A stretch of 43,481 nucleotides of DNA from Bacteroidota bacterium (lineage in GTDB: Bacteria; Bacteroidota; Bacteroidia; Chitinophagales; Chitinophagaceae), in assembly GCA_013286425.1 (NCBI GenBank), contig JABDFS010000015.1, positions 1-43,481 on the forward strand, in the 5' to 3' direction. The notes under the pieces were generated by a model. That model saw only the letters and a list, made by a program, of their open reading frames with translations, had not been told where the DNA came from and did not search any database. Within the stretch, counting starts at the first letter, position 1; the number at the start of each line of letters is the position of its first letter. Position numbers and translations under genes: made by a program. Below, one piece after another: positions 33,391-43,400 of the stretch.

Positions 33391-35220
33391 CTAATGAACC
33401 GATTCATCGCTTCCAACAGGAACATTCTGTGGTATAAATTCTCTCCCGTCTTTACCATAATCATAAGGCCAGCGATGTACTTCAGGAATTTCACCAACCC
33501 AGTTCCCATGTCCCGGGCGGATCGGGGTAGTCCATTCAAGCGTATTTGAACCCCATGGATTTTGTGTAGTTACTTTTCTTCCTTTAAAAACAGAATAGAA
33601 AAAATTGCAGATGAATAATAATTGCACAGCAAATACAATCATCGCTACAGTACTTATAAAGCGGTTAAGATCTCCGAATTGATTAAAACTTACCCAGGTT
33701 GAATAATCATAATAACGCCTGGGCATACCTGCAAGCCCTTCATAATGCATTGGCCAGAAAATTAAATAAGCTCCAATGATTGTTATCCAGAAATGGATAT
33801 AACCGAGTGTGTTATTCAAATACCTTCCGAACATTTTCGGAAACCAATGATAAATACCTGCAAACATTCCAAACATTGACGCCACACCCATTACTATATG
33901 AAAGTGTGCAATAACAAAATAAGTATCGTGCAGGTGAATATCAAGTGCTGAATTACCCAGCCATATGCCCGTTAAACCACCGGAAATAAACAAGCTCACA
34001 AAGCCAATCGCAAATAGCATTGCCGGCGTAAATCTTATGTTACCGCGCCATAAAGTAGTTAACCAGTTAAATACTTTAATAGCAGATGGTACAGCAATAA
34101 GCAATGTAAGCAATACGAATATTGAACCGAGGAAAGGATTTAAACCGCTTACGAACATATGATGCGCCCATACCAGGAAAGAAAGAATAGCAATGGCGAA
34201 TAGAGAAGCAACCATTGCCATATATCCGAAGATAGGCTTTCTGGCATTGGTTGATATTATTTCCGACACCATACCTAATGCAGGCAACAGGATAATATAA
34301 ACTTCCGGATGGCCAAGGAACCAGAACAAGTGCTGGAATAGAATTGCGTTACCGCCCTCATTCGGCAAAGCTGTATTGGTAGTGGCGACATAAATATCAG
34401 AAAGGTAGAAGCTTGTTCCGAAATTACGGTCAAATATCAGCAGTATAAACCCTGATAAAAGAACCGGGAATGAAAGCACACCTAATACTGCAGTAAAGAA
34501 AAGCGCCCAGATAGTGAGCGGCAAACGCGTCATACTCATTCCTTTGGTGCGCATATTCAATATGGTTACAATATAATTAAGGCCGCCTAATAATGATGAA
34601 ACAACGAATACCGCCATTGCTATCAGCCATAAATCCATACCGTGTTGAGAACCTGGTGATGCATCATGCAAAGCACTAAGTGGCGGGTATGCAGTCCATC
34701 CTCCGCTAAATGGGCCTGTTGAAACAAATATGCTTGAAAGCATAATTACACTTGCTAAAAAGAAAAACCAGTAGCTAAGCATATTCAAAAAAGGAGAAGC
34801 CATATCTCTTGCACCAACCTGAAGCGGAATAAGAAGATTGGCAAATGTTCCGCTTAATCCTGCAGTCAATACAAAAAACACGAGTACCGTTCCATGTGTC
34901 GTTACAAGAGCATAATAAGCTTGTGCTGTAAGATGCCCGTTTTCAAACCACCATTTACCCAGCAAATCCTGGAGAAAAGGAAAAGATGTATCAGGATAAC
35001 CCAATTGAAGACGAAATATTACAGACATCAGACCGCCTAAAACACCCCAAACCATACCTGTAATAACAAATTGTTTGGCGATCATTTTATGATCCTGGCT
35101 AAACACATATTTTGTAATAAAGCTTTCATGATGGTGGTGGTGAACATGCTCTTCATGATGATGCACCTCTACCGGAACACTAATGCTTGTATCTGCGTGC
35201 ATGGATGCTTCGTTACTCAT
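33391..35220 (-). CDS. ctaD: Cytochrome c oxidase subunit I
   Basis: The 609-residue subunit carries heme a and the heme a3-CuB reaction centre, with twelve or more transmembrane helices. Ligands are visible: His109 (heme a), GHPEVY with His304 (CuB) and the cross-linked Tyr308, the D-channel Glu306, WAHHM with His353/His354, and HFHIVMG with His439 (heme a3) and His441 (heme a). The HPEVY form marks an A1-type oxidase. The N-terminus is unusual: residues 20-31 contain nine histidines (HHHEEHVHHHHH) before the first helix. It is co-transcribed with ctaC upstream, 51 bases away, and a terminator follows. The reaction is proton-pumping reduction of oxygen with electrons from cytochrome c. Confidence 0.96.
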   Translation of the reverse strand: MSNEASMHADTSISVPVEVHHHEEHVHHHHHESFITKYVFSQDHKMIAKQFVITGMVWGVLGGLMSVIFRLQLGYPDTSFPFLQDLLGKWWFENGHLTAQAYYALVTTHGTVLVFFVLTAGLSGTFANLLIPLQVGARDMASPFLNMLSYWFFFLASVIMLSSIFVSTGPFSGGWTAYPPLSALHDASPGSQHGMDLWLIAMAVFVVSSLLGGLNYIVTILNMRTKGMSMTRLPLTIWALFFTAVLGVLSFPVLLSGFILLIFDRNFGTSFYLSDIYVATTNTALPNEGGNAILFQHLFWFLGHPEVYIILLPALGMVSEIISTNARKPIFGYMAMVASLFAIAILSFLVWAHHMFVSGLNPFLGSIFVLLTLLIAVPSAIKVFNWLTTLWRGNIRFTPAMLFAIGFVSLFISGGLTGIWLGNSALDIHLHDTYFVIAHFHIVMGVASMFGMFAGIYHWFPKMFGRYLNNTLGYIHFWITIIGAYLIFWPMHYEGLAGMPRRYYDYSTWVSFNQFGDLNRFISTVAMIVFAVQLLFICNFFYSVFKGRKVTTQNPWGSNTLEWTTPIRPGHGNWVGEIPEVHRWPYDYGKDGREFIPQNVPVGSDESVH

Positions 35221-35271
35221 AAAAATTCGTTTGACAATTTATAATAAAACGCTTTGCAGCGCCTGTCTGTT

Positions 35272-36351
35272 TTACATTTTTGATTTTACAGAATCTTTCG
35301 TAGCTGCTGATGCAGTAGTTTTTGTACTGTCGGCAGTCATAGGTGATTTTTGATTGGAAGGATCTTTATCAGGAAAAGCTGCATAATAATTTGGCTTTTG
35401 CTGAGCCATCCAAACATCGAATTCTTCCTGCGATACTACCTTGATTATTCCTTTCATAGAATAATGGCCATTACCACACATTTGGTCGCAGCTTATTTCA
35501 TAATCAAAATCAGGGTTGCTTAATTTGTCCTTCATTTCTTTGGTAGTGTACTTGGGAGTAAACCATAAGGATGTTGGCGTACCTGGTACAGCATCCTGCT
35601 TTAAACGGAACTCACTTAACCCAACATCGTGGATAACATCTCTTGAAAAAATTCTAAGGTTTACAGGCTTGTTTACAACACAATACATAGTTGCCTGTGT
35701 AACAACATCATCAAAATTTTTACTGTCAGTCCAATCCTGTCCCAGTGAATTGCTGCTGGCATCATCAATAAGTTTATAATATTTTTTTCCAAAGGTCTGG
35801 TCTGCACCCGGATACCGGAATATCCATCCGAATTGTTTCCCCGTAATTTCAATCTGCATAGCATTTTCAGGTGCGGGCCCTGTAAATGAATACCAGTTTT
35901 TTAATCCGAAAACAACCAATGCTGTCATTGCTATAGCAGGCACGGCTGTCCATAACAATTCAAGTTTATTGTTGTGCGTGAAGTAATAAGATTTACGTTT
36001 ATCACTCTCCTGGTATTTAAAGTTGAACCAAAACAAAACAATCTGAGTGATAAAGAAAACGGTTCCTGTAATTGCAATGGTGAGCCATAGCATCTGGTCT
36101 ACTTTTTCACCTTGTACGCTGGCAGAATCATGCGCGAGAAGGGTTTCAGGATAGAGGGCTTTATTGCATAAATAAACACCAATTAAACCGGCAATAAGAA
36201 AAGCGATCATCAAAAAACCATTCACTTTGTTCTGTTCTTTCCTGCTTTTTTCTTCGCCTTTAATAACCGAAACATATTCACTTGCTTTAGCAATTTGAAA
36301 TATTATCAAAAAGACTAAAACTATAACTGCTATTGTAAAAAACATTGACAT
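35272..36351 (-). CDS. ctaC: Cytochrome c oxidase subunit II
   Basis: The 359-residue subunit holds the CuA site that receives electrons. Ligands are His241 in DVIHDVGL and the cluster CDQMCGNGHYSM, with Cys288, Cys292, His296 and Met299. The usual Glu between the cysteines is Gln290, tolerable because that residue binds by its backbone carbonyl. Two canonical transmembrane helices lie near 88-110 and 133-151. Before them are two more hydrophobic segments (about 3-20 and 46-63), so the N-terminus is longer than in classical subunit II. There is no C-terminal cytochrome c domain (no CxxCH), and electrons probably come from ActE or a separate carrier. The tail after 330 is Lys/Ser/Thr-rich and disordered. 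Confidence 0.94.
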   Translation of the reverse strand: MSMFFTIAVIVLVFLIIFQIAKASEYVSVIKGEEKSRKEQNKVNGFLMIAFLIAGLIGVYLCNKALYPETLLAHDSASVQGEKVDQMLWLTIAITGTVFFITQIVLFWFNFKYQESDKRKSYYFTHNNKLELLWTAVPAIAMTALVVFGLKNWYSFTGPAPENAMQIEITGKQFGWIFRYPGADQTFGKKYYKLIDDASSNSLGQDWTDSKNFDDVVTQATMYCVVNKPVNLRIFSRDVIHDVGLSEFRLKQDAVPGTPTSLWFTPKYTTKEMKDKLSNPDFDYEISCDQMCGNGHYSMKGIIKVVSQEEFDVWMAQQKPNYYAAFPDKDPSNQKSPMTADSTKTTASAATKDSVKSKM

Positions 36352-36386
36352 GATTCAGCTTCTGTTTTCAGTTTATAAAACTAATC

Positions 36387-37619
36387 TTACGTATGATGAA
36401 TGATACTTTCTTTCAGGAATGGATGATACTTTGGCGTTAATGGTTTCTTCGCTAAAGCCCGTCCCGTAAAATGTATCATCAATCCTATAAATAAAGAGGC
36501 AATACCGAAATCAAACCATGTTAAAGTAGCATCGTCTTTACGGATGCTGCCCATCACCATTTGATAAAAATCTATCCAGTGGCCAAAGATAATCAGTACT
36601 GCCATGAATGTCATGAGCGTATAATTCCTTTTGACTGCCCGTTTCATCAGGATCAATAATGGACAAACAAAGTTTATAATAATATTCATAAAGAATATTC
36701 CTTTATATGCGCCCTCAACACGATGCTTGAAATAAACCGTTTCTTCAGGAATATTTCCATACCATATCAACATGTACTGGGAGAACCATAAATAAGTCCA
36801 GAATATAGAAAAAGCAAACATGAATTTTCCTATATCATGCAGGTGCTCTTCGTTTGCATATTCAAGATATCCTTTATTCTTAAGATAAATAACCCAAAGC
36901 GAAATTAAACTCATACCGCTAACAAAAGAACTTGCAAAAGTGTACCAGCTATACATCGTGCTATACCAATGCGGATCTAAACTCATCATCCAGAACCAGG
37001 GCACTGTTGAGGCAACAGTTAAGGCAAACCAAACTATAAATAAAGATGCCGTTACAGTATTACGCCAGGTAAATTGCTTGCCTGTGTCGTAATCCATCGG
37101 GCCTTCATCAGTCTCGCTGCTTAGTTTACGCATGCGATAACCAAGTAAACTCCATAAACCAATGGCAAGTATAGTCCAAACCAGGAAAAATCCCGGATTA
37201 AGAAAACCACTTTTGCCTTTTAATATTTCGTCTTTTTCTACTGTAGCTTTATCAAGCCAGGGATAAACCAAAATGTTGTGATCGATCACAACAACATAAA
37301 TTAAAATAAGCAACGTTATTGTTCCAAAAACAGGCACCAGTGTTGAAATTGCTTCAGGAACTCTTCTTATAACTGTACTCCATCCTCCCATAGCCAATGT
37401 AGTAGCGCAAATAAAAAACATGCTTGCATTACAAATCAGCATCCAGAAAATAGTATTGTACATTAATGTACCAAGAAATACAGCTTTATCCTCTGCATTG
37501 TTGCTAACTCCTTTTGTAATAAGACCAAGAATGAAACTAATTACTCCAATGGCTATTAAAACCATTGACCAGGTTTTCATTTTGGAAGGAATTTCAAACT
37601 GCTCTTTTACCGGTGTCAT
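36387..37619 (-). CDS. actF: Alternative complex III subunit ActF (quinol:cytochrome c oxidoreductase membrane subunit)
   Basis: The 410-residue integral membrane protein has about ten transmembrane helices and no cofactor-binding cysteine motifs. It matches ActF, a subunit related to the NrfD/PsrC fold family that sits beside ActC in alternative complex III. Family structures place quinol oxidation in ActC, with ActF as a structural or proton-path relative. Its position between actE and ctaC, with 25 bases to actE and 35 bases to ctaC, is the standard order in Bacteroidota. The N-terminal residues about 1-15 are cytoplasmic and polar. Start ATG at 37619. Confidence 0.9.
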   Translation of the reverse strand: MTPVKEQFEIPSKMKTWSMVLIAIGVISFILGLITKGVSNNAEDKAVFLGTLMYNTIFWMLICNASMFFICATTLAMGGWSTVIRRVPEAISTLVPVFGTITLLILIYVVVIDHNILVYPWLDKATVEKDEILKGKSGFLNPGFFLVWTILAIGLWSLLGYRMRKLSSETDEGPMDYDTGKQFTWRNTVTASLFIVWFALTVASTVPWFWMMSLDPHWYSTMYSWYTFASSFVSGMSLISLWVIYLKNKGYLEYANEEHLHDIGKFMFAFSIFWTYLWFSQYMLIWYGNIPEETVYFKHRVEGAYKGIFFMNIIINFVCPLLILMKRAVKRNYTLMTFMAVLIIFGHWIDFYQMVMGSIRKDDATLTWFDFGIASLFIGLMIHFTGRALAKKPLTPKYHPFLKESIIHHT

Positions 37620-37644
37620 TATTAATTAATTTATATCAATCTTA

Positions 37645-38298
37645 CTATTTTGCTGTTGATGAGCTGCCTGCTGCAGCTGTTTTTGAAGCGATATCTGCCG
37701 CTTGTTTCGATTTAATATAGGCAATTACTTCCCAACGTTGTGTTCTCGTTAACTGTGAAGCATAAGAACCCATAAGATTCTTTCCATAAGTTACAGAATA
37801 AAACATCTGTCCTTCAGGCATTGCTTCATATTTCGCATCCCCCACCAATGTAGCCGGCTTTGCTGCAAACGGCCCGTTGCCATCTTTATATAAAGGTCCG
37901 TTGCCATCCAGTTTTGGGCCATGACAAATACCGCAATTAATAAGATATAAGCGCTCTGCTTCTTTCATTTGCACAGAATCCAGCGTAAGCGGATTTGTTA
38001 CCTGTTTGGAAGCAACATAGTTTGTAGTATCTCCAACTGCATCTTTAGCAAAAGGAAAAGGCATTTCTTCTTCCCGTGCAATAGTTCCTGCAACAGGCAT
38101 ATGATTATAAAATATTTTATGCCCTAAATCCTTTACATCAGATGTAAATGTGTCAGAATCAAGCGCAGCATAAGTTTCATAAGCACGGCTGGGACCCATA
38201 TCAGGCATATATACACGGCCCGGATCACGACGCACATCGCTGCATCCTGCTATAATCAGTCCTGCGGAAATACAAAATATGATCAATCGAATTTTCAT
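37645..38298 (-). CDS. actE: Alternative complex III monoheme cytochrome c subunit ActE
   Basis: The 217-residue lipoprotein has a signal peptide ending in the lipobox LIIAGC (Cys19), so it is membrane-anchored in the periplasm. It contains one c-type heme site, CGICH (residues 122-126), with Met176 in KNLMGSYA as the probable axial ligand. A DGNGPLYKDGNGPF stretch follows the heme motif. It passes electrons from the complex toward the oxidase. The C-terminal tail is Ala/Ser-rich and probably flexible. It is 11 bases from actD and is clearly part of the same operon. Confidence 0.93.
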   Translation of the reverse strand: MKIRLIIFCISAGLIIAGCSDVRRDPGRVYMPDMGPSRAYETYAALDSDTFTSDVKDLGHKIFYNHMPVAGTIAREEEMPFPFAKDAVGDTTNYVASKQVTNPLTLDSVQMKEAERLYLINCGICHGPKLDGNGPLYKDGNGPFAAKPATLVGDAKYEAMPEGQMFYSVTYGKNLMGSYASQLTRTQRWEVIAYIKSKQAADIASKTAAAGSSSTAK

Positions 38299-38309
38299 CT
38301 GGATAATAT

Positions 38310-38894
38310 TTAAACTGCCGGCTGTTCTTTTAATAATACCTGGTCTTTATCATAAGTGCCAAGCCACCAACCTGCTTCAGCTTCCTGCACATTTACATCA
38401 ACAGCACCCGCATTGGAAAGAAAGCTTTGCAAATCATCAACATTTGTTTTAGAGGTACATTCAATTACCATTACAAAAAGATCATCAGTTGCTCTTAAAC
38501 TGAAATGATGCTTTTTTACAAATGGAGCCAACTGGCATAGGTAACAAAATGTAAGTACCATGCCTACTGCTGAAAGCAACACTGTTGTTTCAAATGTAAT
38601 AGGTATGAATGCAGGTAAAGGAAAATGTGGTTTACCGCCAATATTTAAAGGCCAGTCAGTGGTAAATACCCAACCCATTCCGCCTAAGGCAATGGTTGTT
38701 CCGGAAATACCATAGATAAATCCTGCTGTGTGCAAACTGGTCTCACGCAATCCTAATGCATGATCAAGGCCATGCACCGGGTAAGGAGTATACACATCGT
38801 GGATTTTATATCCTGACAGGCGTACTTTTTTCACCGCAGGAAATAAAACCTTTTCGTCATCAAAACTTGCAACTACAAATTTCTTTTTTGCCAT
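38310..38894 (-). CDS. actD: Alternative complex III subunit ActD (DUF3341)
   Basis: The 194-residue protein has a cytoplasmic N-terminal domain starting KKFVVASFDDEKVLFPAVKK, then two transmembrane helices (about residues 55-77 and 95-118) separated by a short loop, and a C-terminal cytoplasmic domain. This is the DUF3341 layout of ActD, a small membrane subunit that stabilises the complex. The GLRETSLHTAGFIYG segment is a family landmark. It lies between actC (30 bases) and actE (11 bases). Confidence 0.93.
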   Translation of the reverse strand: MAKKKFVVASFDDEKVLFPAVKKVRLSGYKIHDVYTPYPVHGLDHALGLRETSLHTAGFIYGISGTTIALGGMGWVFTTDWPLNIGGKPHFPLPAFIPITFETTVLLSAVGMVLTFCYLCQLAPFVKKHHFSLRATDDLFVMVIECTSKTNVDDLQSFLSNAGAVDVNVQEAEAGWWLGTYDKDQVLLKEQPAV

Positions 38895-38924
38895 AGCTTA
38901 ATAGCTTTTTACTATTCCTGTTCT

Positions 38925-40367
38925 TTAGTGAGCTGCTGCACTGGCAAACTCATCAACCGGTTCTTCTTCCAGCTTATCCATTTGCTCTTTATAGCTTTCG
39001 CCGGATACTTTTAATATCTGCTTGATTTCGGCAACAGCAATAACCGGGAAATATTTAGAGAAGAGGAAATAACAAGTAAAGAATAAACCAAAAGTTCCTA
39101 CGTAAAACCCTATCTCCCAAATAGTGGGGCTGTAATAATATCCCCATGAAGAAGGAAGATAGTCTCTGAATAAAGAGGTAACAATAATTACAAAACGTTC
39201 AAACCACATACCCACATTCACTACTATACTTAAAAACATGGTTACCCATAAGTTCCTGCGCATTTTCCTGAACCAGAATATCTGTGGAGATACTACATTA
39301 CAAAACATCATGCTCCAGTAAGCCCAGCCATAAGGGCTAAAGAAGTTTGCCCTGCTGTAGAAGAACGCATAATTTTCATATTGATTCTGGCTGTAAAATG
39401 CCATGAATAATTCAGTAAGATAAGCGCAGCCAACAATTGAACCGGTAAGAACGATTACCTTGTTCATTGCTTCAATATGGCCGATGGTGATGTAGGACTC
39501 AAGGCCTAAAACTTTCCTGGTTATAAGCAATAAGGTTTGCACCATTGCAAAACCGGAGAAGATGGCGCCGGCAACGAAGTAAGGTGGAAAGATAGTTGTA
39601 TGCCAGCCCGGTATTACAGATGTTGCGAAATCGAATGATACTATCGTATGCACAGAAAGTACAAGCGGTGTTGCAAGACCTGCAAGAACAAGCGATAATG
39701 ACTCTTGTCTTTGCCAGTGTTTGGTCGAACCTGTCCATCCGAAAGCTGCAATACCATAAGTTAATTTCCGGAATTTGGTCTTAGCCCTGTCGCGGATAGT
39801 TGCGAAATCAGGTATCAAACCTGAATACCAGAATAAAAGCGATACGGTAAAATATGTTGAGATAGCAAACACGTCCCACATTAGTGGCGAAGCGAAGTTC
39901 GGCCACAAAGGCCCGCGCGTGTTTGGATAAGGAAATACAAAATAAGCATTCCATACACGGCCCATGTGCCATATTGGAAATTGGCCTGCACACATTACAG
40001 CAAAGATTGTCATGGCTTCAGCAGCACGGTTTACACCATTTCTCCATGTTTGCCTGAACAACAATAAGATCGCAGAGATAAGAGTTCCGGCGTGACCGAT
40101 ACCTACCCACCAAACGAAATTGGTAATGTCCCATCCCCAGCCTACAGAGTGGTTAACATTCCACTGCCCGATACCATAAACTACTTCACGATAAACACTA
40201 TAAATACCAAAAAGCAGTAAAGCAACAGAAATAAAAAATCCAACATACCAAAGTTTGCCGGGCTTTGCTTCAATTGGCCGGCAAATGTCTTCGGTAACAT
40301 CATGATAAGTCTTGTTACCGTCAACCAGTGGCTCTCTAAGCTGCGATTCGTATCTTAATAATGACAT
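38925..40367 (-). CDS. actC: Alternative complex III subunit ActC (NrfD/PsrC family)
   Basis: The 480-residue membrane subunit belongs to the NrfD/polysulfide reductase family and has about ten transmembrane helices. It carries the quinol-binding site and takes electrons into the Fe-S chain of ActB. The opening SPLR/LREPLVDGNKTYHDVTEDI-type segment, with KTYHDVTEDICRPIE, is typical of Bacteroidota ActC. A GTG at 40409 would add 14 basic residues; the ATG at 40367 has AAAAGG just upstream and matches the family length, so it is preferred. The C-terminal tail is acidic. It lies about 100 bases after actB. Confidence 0.92.
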   Translation of the reverse strand: MSLLRYESQLREPLVDGNKTYHDVTEDICRPIEAKPGKLWYVGFFISVALLLFGIYSVYREVVYGIGQWNVNHSVGWGWDITNFVWWVGIGHAGTLISAILLLFRQTWRNGVNRAAEAMTIFAVMCAGQFPIWHMGRVWNAYFVFPYPNTRGPLWPNFASPLMWDVFAISTYFTVSLLFWYSGLIPDFATIRDRAKTKFRKLTYGIAAFGWTGSTKHWQRQESLSLVLAGLATPLVLSVHTIVSFDFATSVIPGWHTTIFPPYFVAGAIFSGFAMVQTLLLITRKVLGLESYITIGHIEAMNKVIVLTGSIVGCAYLTELFMAFYSQNQYENYAFFYSRANFFSPYGWAYWSMMFCNVVSPQIFWFRKMRRNLWVTMFLSIVVNVGMWFERFVIIVTSLFRDYLPSSWGYYYSPTIWEIGFYVGTFGLFFTCYFLFSKYFPVIAVAEIKQILKVSGESYKEQMDKLEEEPVDEFASAAAH

Positions 40368-40467
40368 ACCTTTTCTAATTTTTGCCTTCGCTTTATTCCC
40401 GGGTTTCACACCGGTTTAAATCCTATTTAATCTCCCGCATGCGCAGGATTAATAAATATATTATCAG

Positions 40468-43400
40468 TTATCCTTCGTTATGAATAGCAGGTTCTTCTTC
40501 CCTGTTACGCACTTTTGCCAGGTAATTCACATTGGGCAAAACGTGTAATTGTTCTAATGAATGGAACAGCCTCAGTTTATTATTTTCACGCATCTGCGAC
40601 ACTGCACTGTTCTTATCATTAGCATTTCCAAAAACTATCGCACCCATTGAACAAGCCTGCTGACAGGCAGTTTGAACATCAGGGTTATTTTCAAGTGAAA
40701 CTACATTTGTATTAAGCGGCCTGCTTGCCTTTTTTGCTTTCAGCTTTCCTTCCTGGCAACGTTGTACACAAAAACTGCATTTTTCCATTACACCTCGTGA
40801 TCTTACAGTAACGTCCGGATTCAACACCATTCTTGTAAGGTCTTCATTCATTACATGCACTACGGGATCAAGCTGCCCAACACCGGTGAAATTCTGGTTG
40901 TCAGGAAAACTATCAGCACCGTTATAATCAGCCCAGTTAAAGCGGCGTACTTTGTAAGGACAGTTATTAGCGCAATATTTTGTACCGATACAACGGTTAT
41001 AAGCCATTTGATTGATGCCTTCACTACTATGGTTGGTAGCACTTACAGGACAAACGTTTTCGCAAGGCGCGTTATCGCAATGCTGGCACATTAAAGGCTG
41101 GAATACAACCTGCGGGTTATCCATATCACCGCTGTAATAGCGGTCAATACGTAACCAGTGCATATCATGAAAACGCTTTACTTCGCTCTTTCCGACTACA
41201 GGTACATTATTTTCAAGATGGCAGGCAACAACACAGGCGCCGCAACCTATACAACTATTCAGGTCAACGCTCATTCCCCAATGAATGCCCGGCTTATCAT
41301 AATAAGGATATATGGTACCCTGTTTTTCATAATTAGGCAACCCGCCAAATGGAGTAGCCTCTTTCTCACGGTCATCAAGTATTTCTGAAGGATCTTTTTT
41401 GAAATCAGCCAGTGTAAGTTCTTTCATTACATCCTGCCTGTCGCCCGTAGAAGTAGTATAAACATTATGTGTTTGGATCTGGGCTATATCACTGGTATCA
41501 CCGGTTTTTTCAATGGTCACATTCGTTACTTCATAGATAACATTTGTACCATTGAACGATGTAAACGGAAATACATTCTGCCCAACTCCTGCAGCTACTT
41601 TTCCAAGCTTATCCGTACGGCCATAACCAACCGCAATTCCAATAGTATTTGGCTGAACACCGGGAACGATTAATATAGGTAAATTCACTGCGCCCTTACC
41701 ATTCACCGTAACTTTCACCACGTCTTTTGCGGGGTGAACTTCATAAGCATCGGCCTGCCCGTTATTGCTTATATCTATATTAAGAAGGCTTTTCGCCATT
41801 GCAGGGGAAATGATCACATAATTATCCCATGTTGCCCTTGTAACCGGGTCTGGTAATTCCTGCAACCACGGATTTCCTGAACCTTCACCTACACCTATCC
41901 CTATCTTTTTGTAAAGAACCAATTCAACATTACCGCCCTTTGCAGCATTACCGATTGAACTGATCGCAGTATCAACAGCACCACCATTAAAGTTTGCTGA
42001 ACCAGATGAAACTGCAGGCTTTGGCGTTACAGTTGAATCAATATTGAAAGATCCTACTGAGTTAGAAGAAGCAACCGAAAAAGCATTGGTTACTACACCT
42101 GCCTGCAATGTTTTATCAAAAGCTGATTCATTTCCTAATTTGCCGAGCCAGTAATTTTTAAAATAAGTATGGTAATCTGAAGCAGCACCCACCCATTTTA
42201 AAAAGCTGTCCTGCCATTGTCTTGTTTTGAACAATGGATTGATAGTTGGCTGCATTAAAGAAACCATGCCTGTTCTTGCTTCGGTATCACCCCAGCTTTC
42301 AAGATAATGGCTATCCGGAATTACATATTTACACAACTGTGTGGTTTCATCATTTTTTGGATTGAGTGAAACCGTAATCTTTACCTGTTTTAATGCACTG
42401 GCAACTGCTTTTGAATCACTCCATGTATAAGCAGGATTTACTCCAAGTACAATAAGAGCACCTACTTTTCCTGCATTCATATCAGCCAGCAGGTTAGCAA
42501 AATCAGCATCAACGCCTGATTTGCTTTTATTGGCAACAGACCAGTTTATAGTACTACCATCTGCACCGATGGCATTATTAATTGCATTCACTACCTGCTG
42601 AACATTAGGATCATTGCTTCCGCAAACCACTAATGCCGCTCCATTATTTTCCTTAAGATCTTTTGCTGCTTTTGCAATACCGTCTTTTAATTTAGGATCG
42701 CTGATGTTTGCAGAACCTTTGCCGGTAAGCGCATTCAACAATGCTACAGCAACAGCGCCTGTTTCAGAAGGCTTGTGTGTGTAACGCTCATCGGCATTTG
42801 AACCTGTAAGACTTAAAATAGATTCAAACTGGTAATGCTTGCTCATTGCAGGGCTCTGCTCATTTATCTTTCTTCCTTTTACATACAAATGGCCAAACTC
42901 ATCAGGGCTTAACCATGTTCCAAGGAAATCTGCACCTAAGCTAACTACAACTTTTGCTTTATCGAAACTGTAGGAAGGAATTGCTCTTTTACCATAGCTT
43001 GCTTCATTAGCCAGCAACAGCCCGCTATATGAATCAGCATCGTAAACAACATGCTTGCTACCCGGGTATTTATTTAGTAAAAGATTGATTATTTCAAGGC
43101 CTGTTGGAGAATTAATTGTATTGGAGAGCAACACTACGGGTGCCCCACCTGATCCCGTTAATGCACTTCCCAATGCCTGGTCTATATATTCAAGTGTTAC
43201 TTCTTTGCCATCAATTGTGGGAAATTTTAAACGGGCAGTATCATATAAACTTAATACTGATGCCTGTGCTTTGGCTGATGTTCCGCCGTTTGTAAGCGTA
43301 GATAATTTGTTGCCCTCTATTTTTATTGGGCGCCCATCTCTTACTTTAGCCAGAACACTTATTGCTTCACCATCCTGTATATATGTAGTGGCATAATAGT

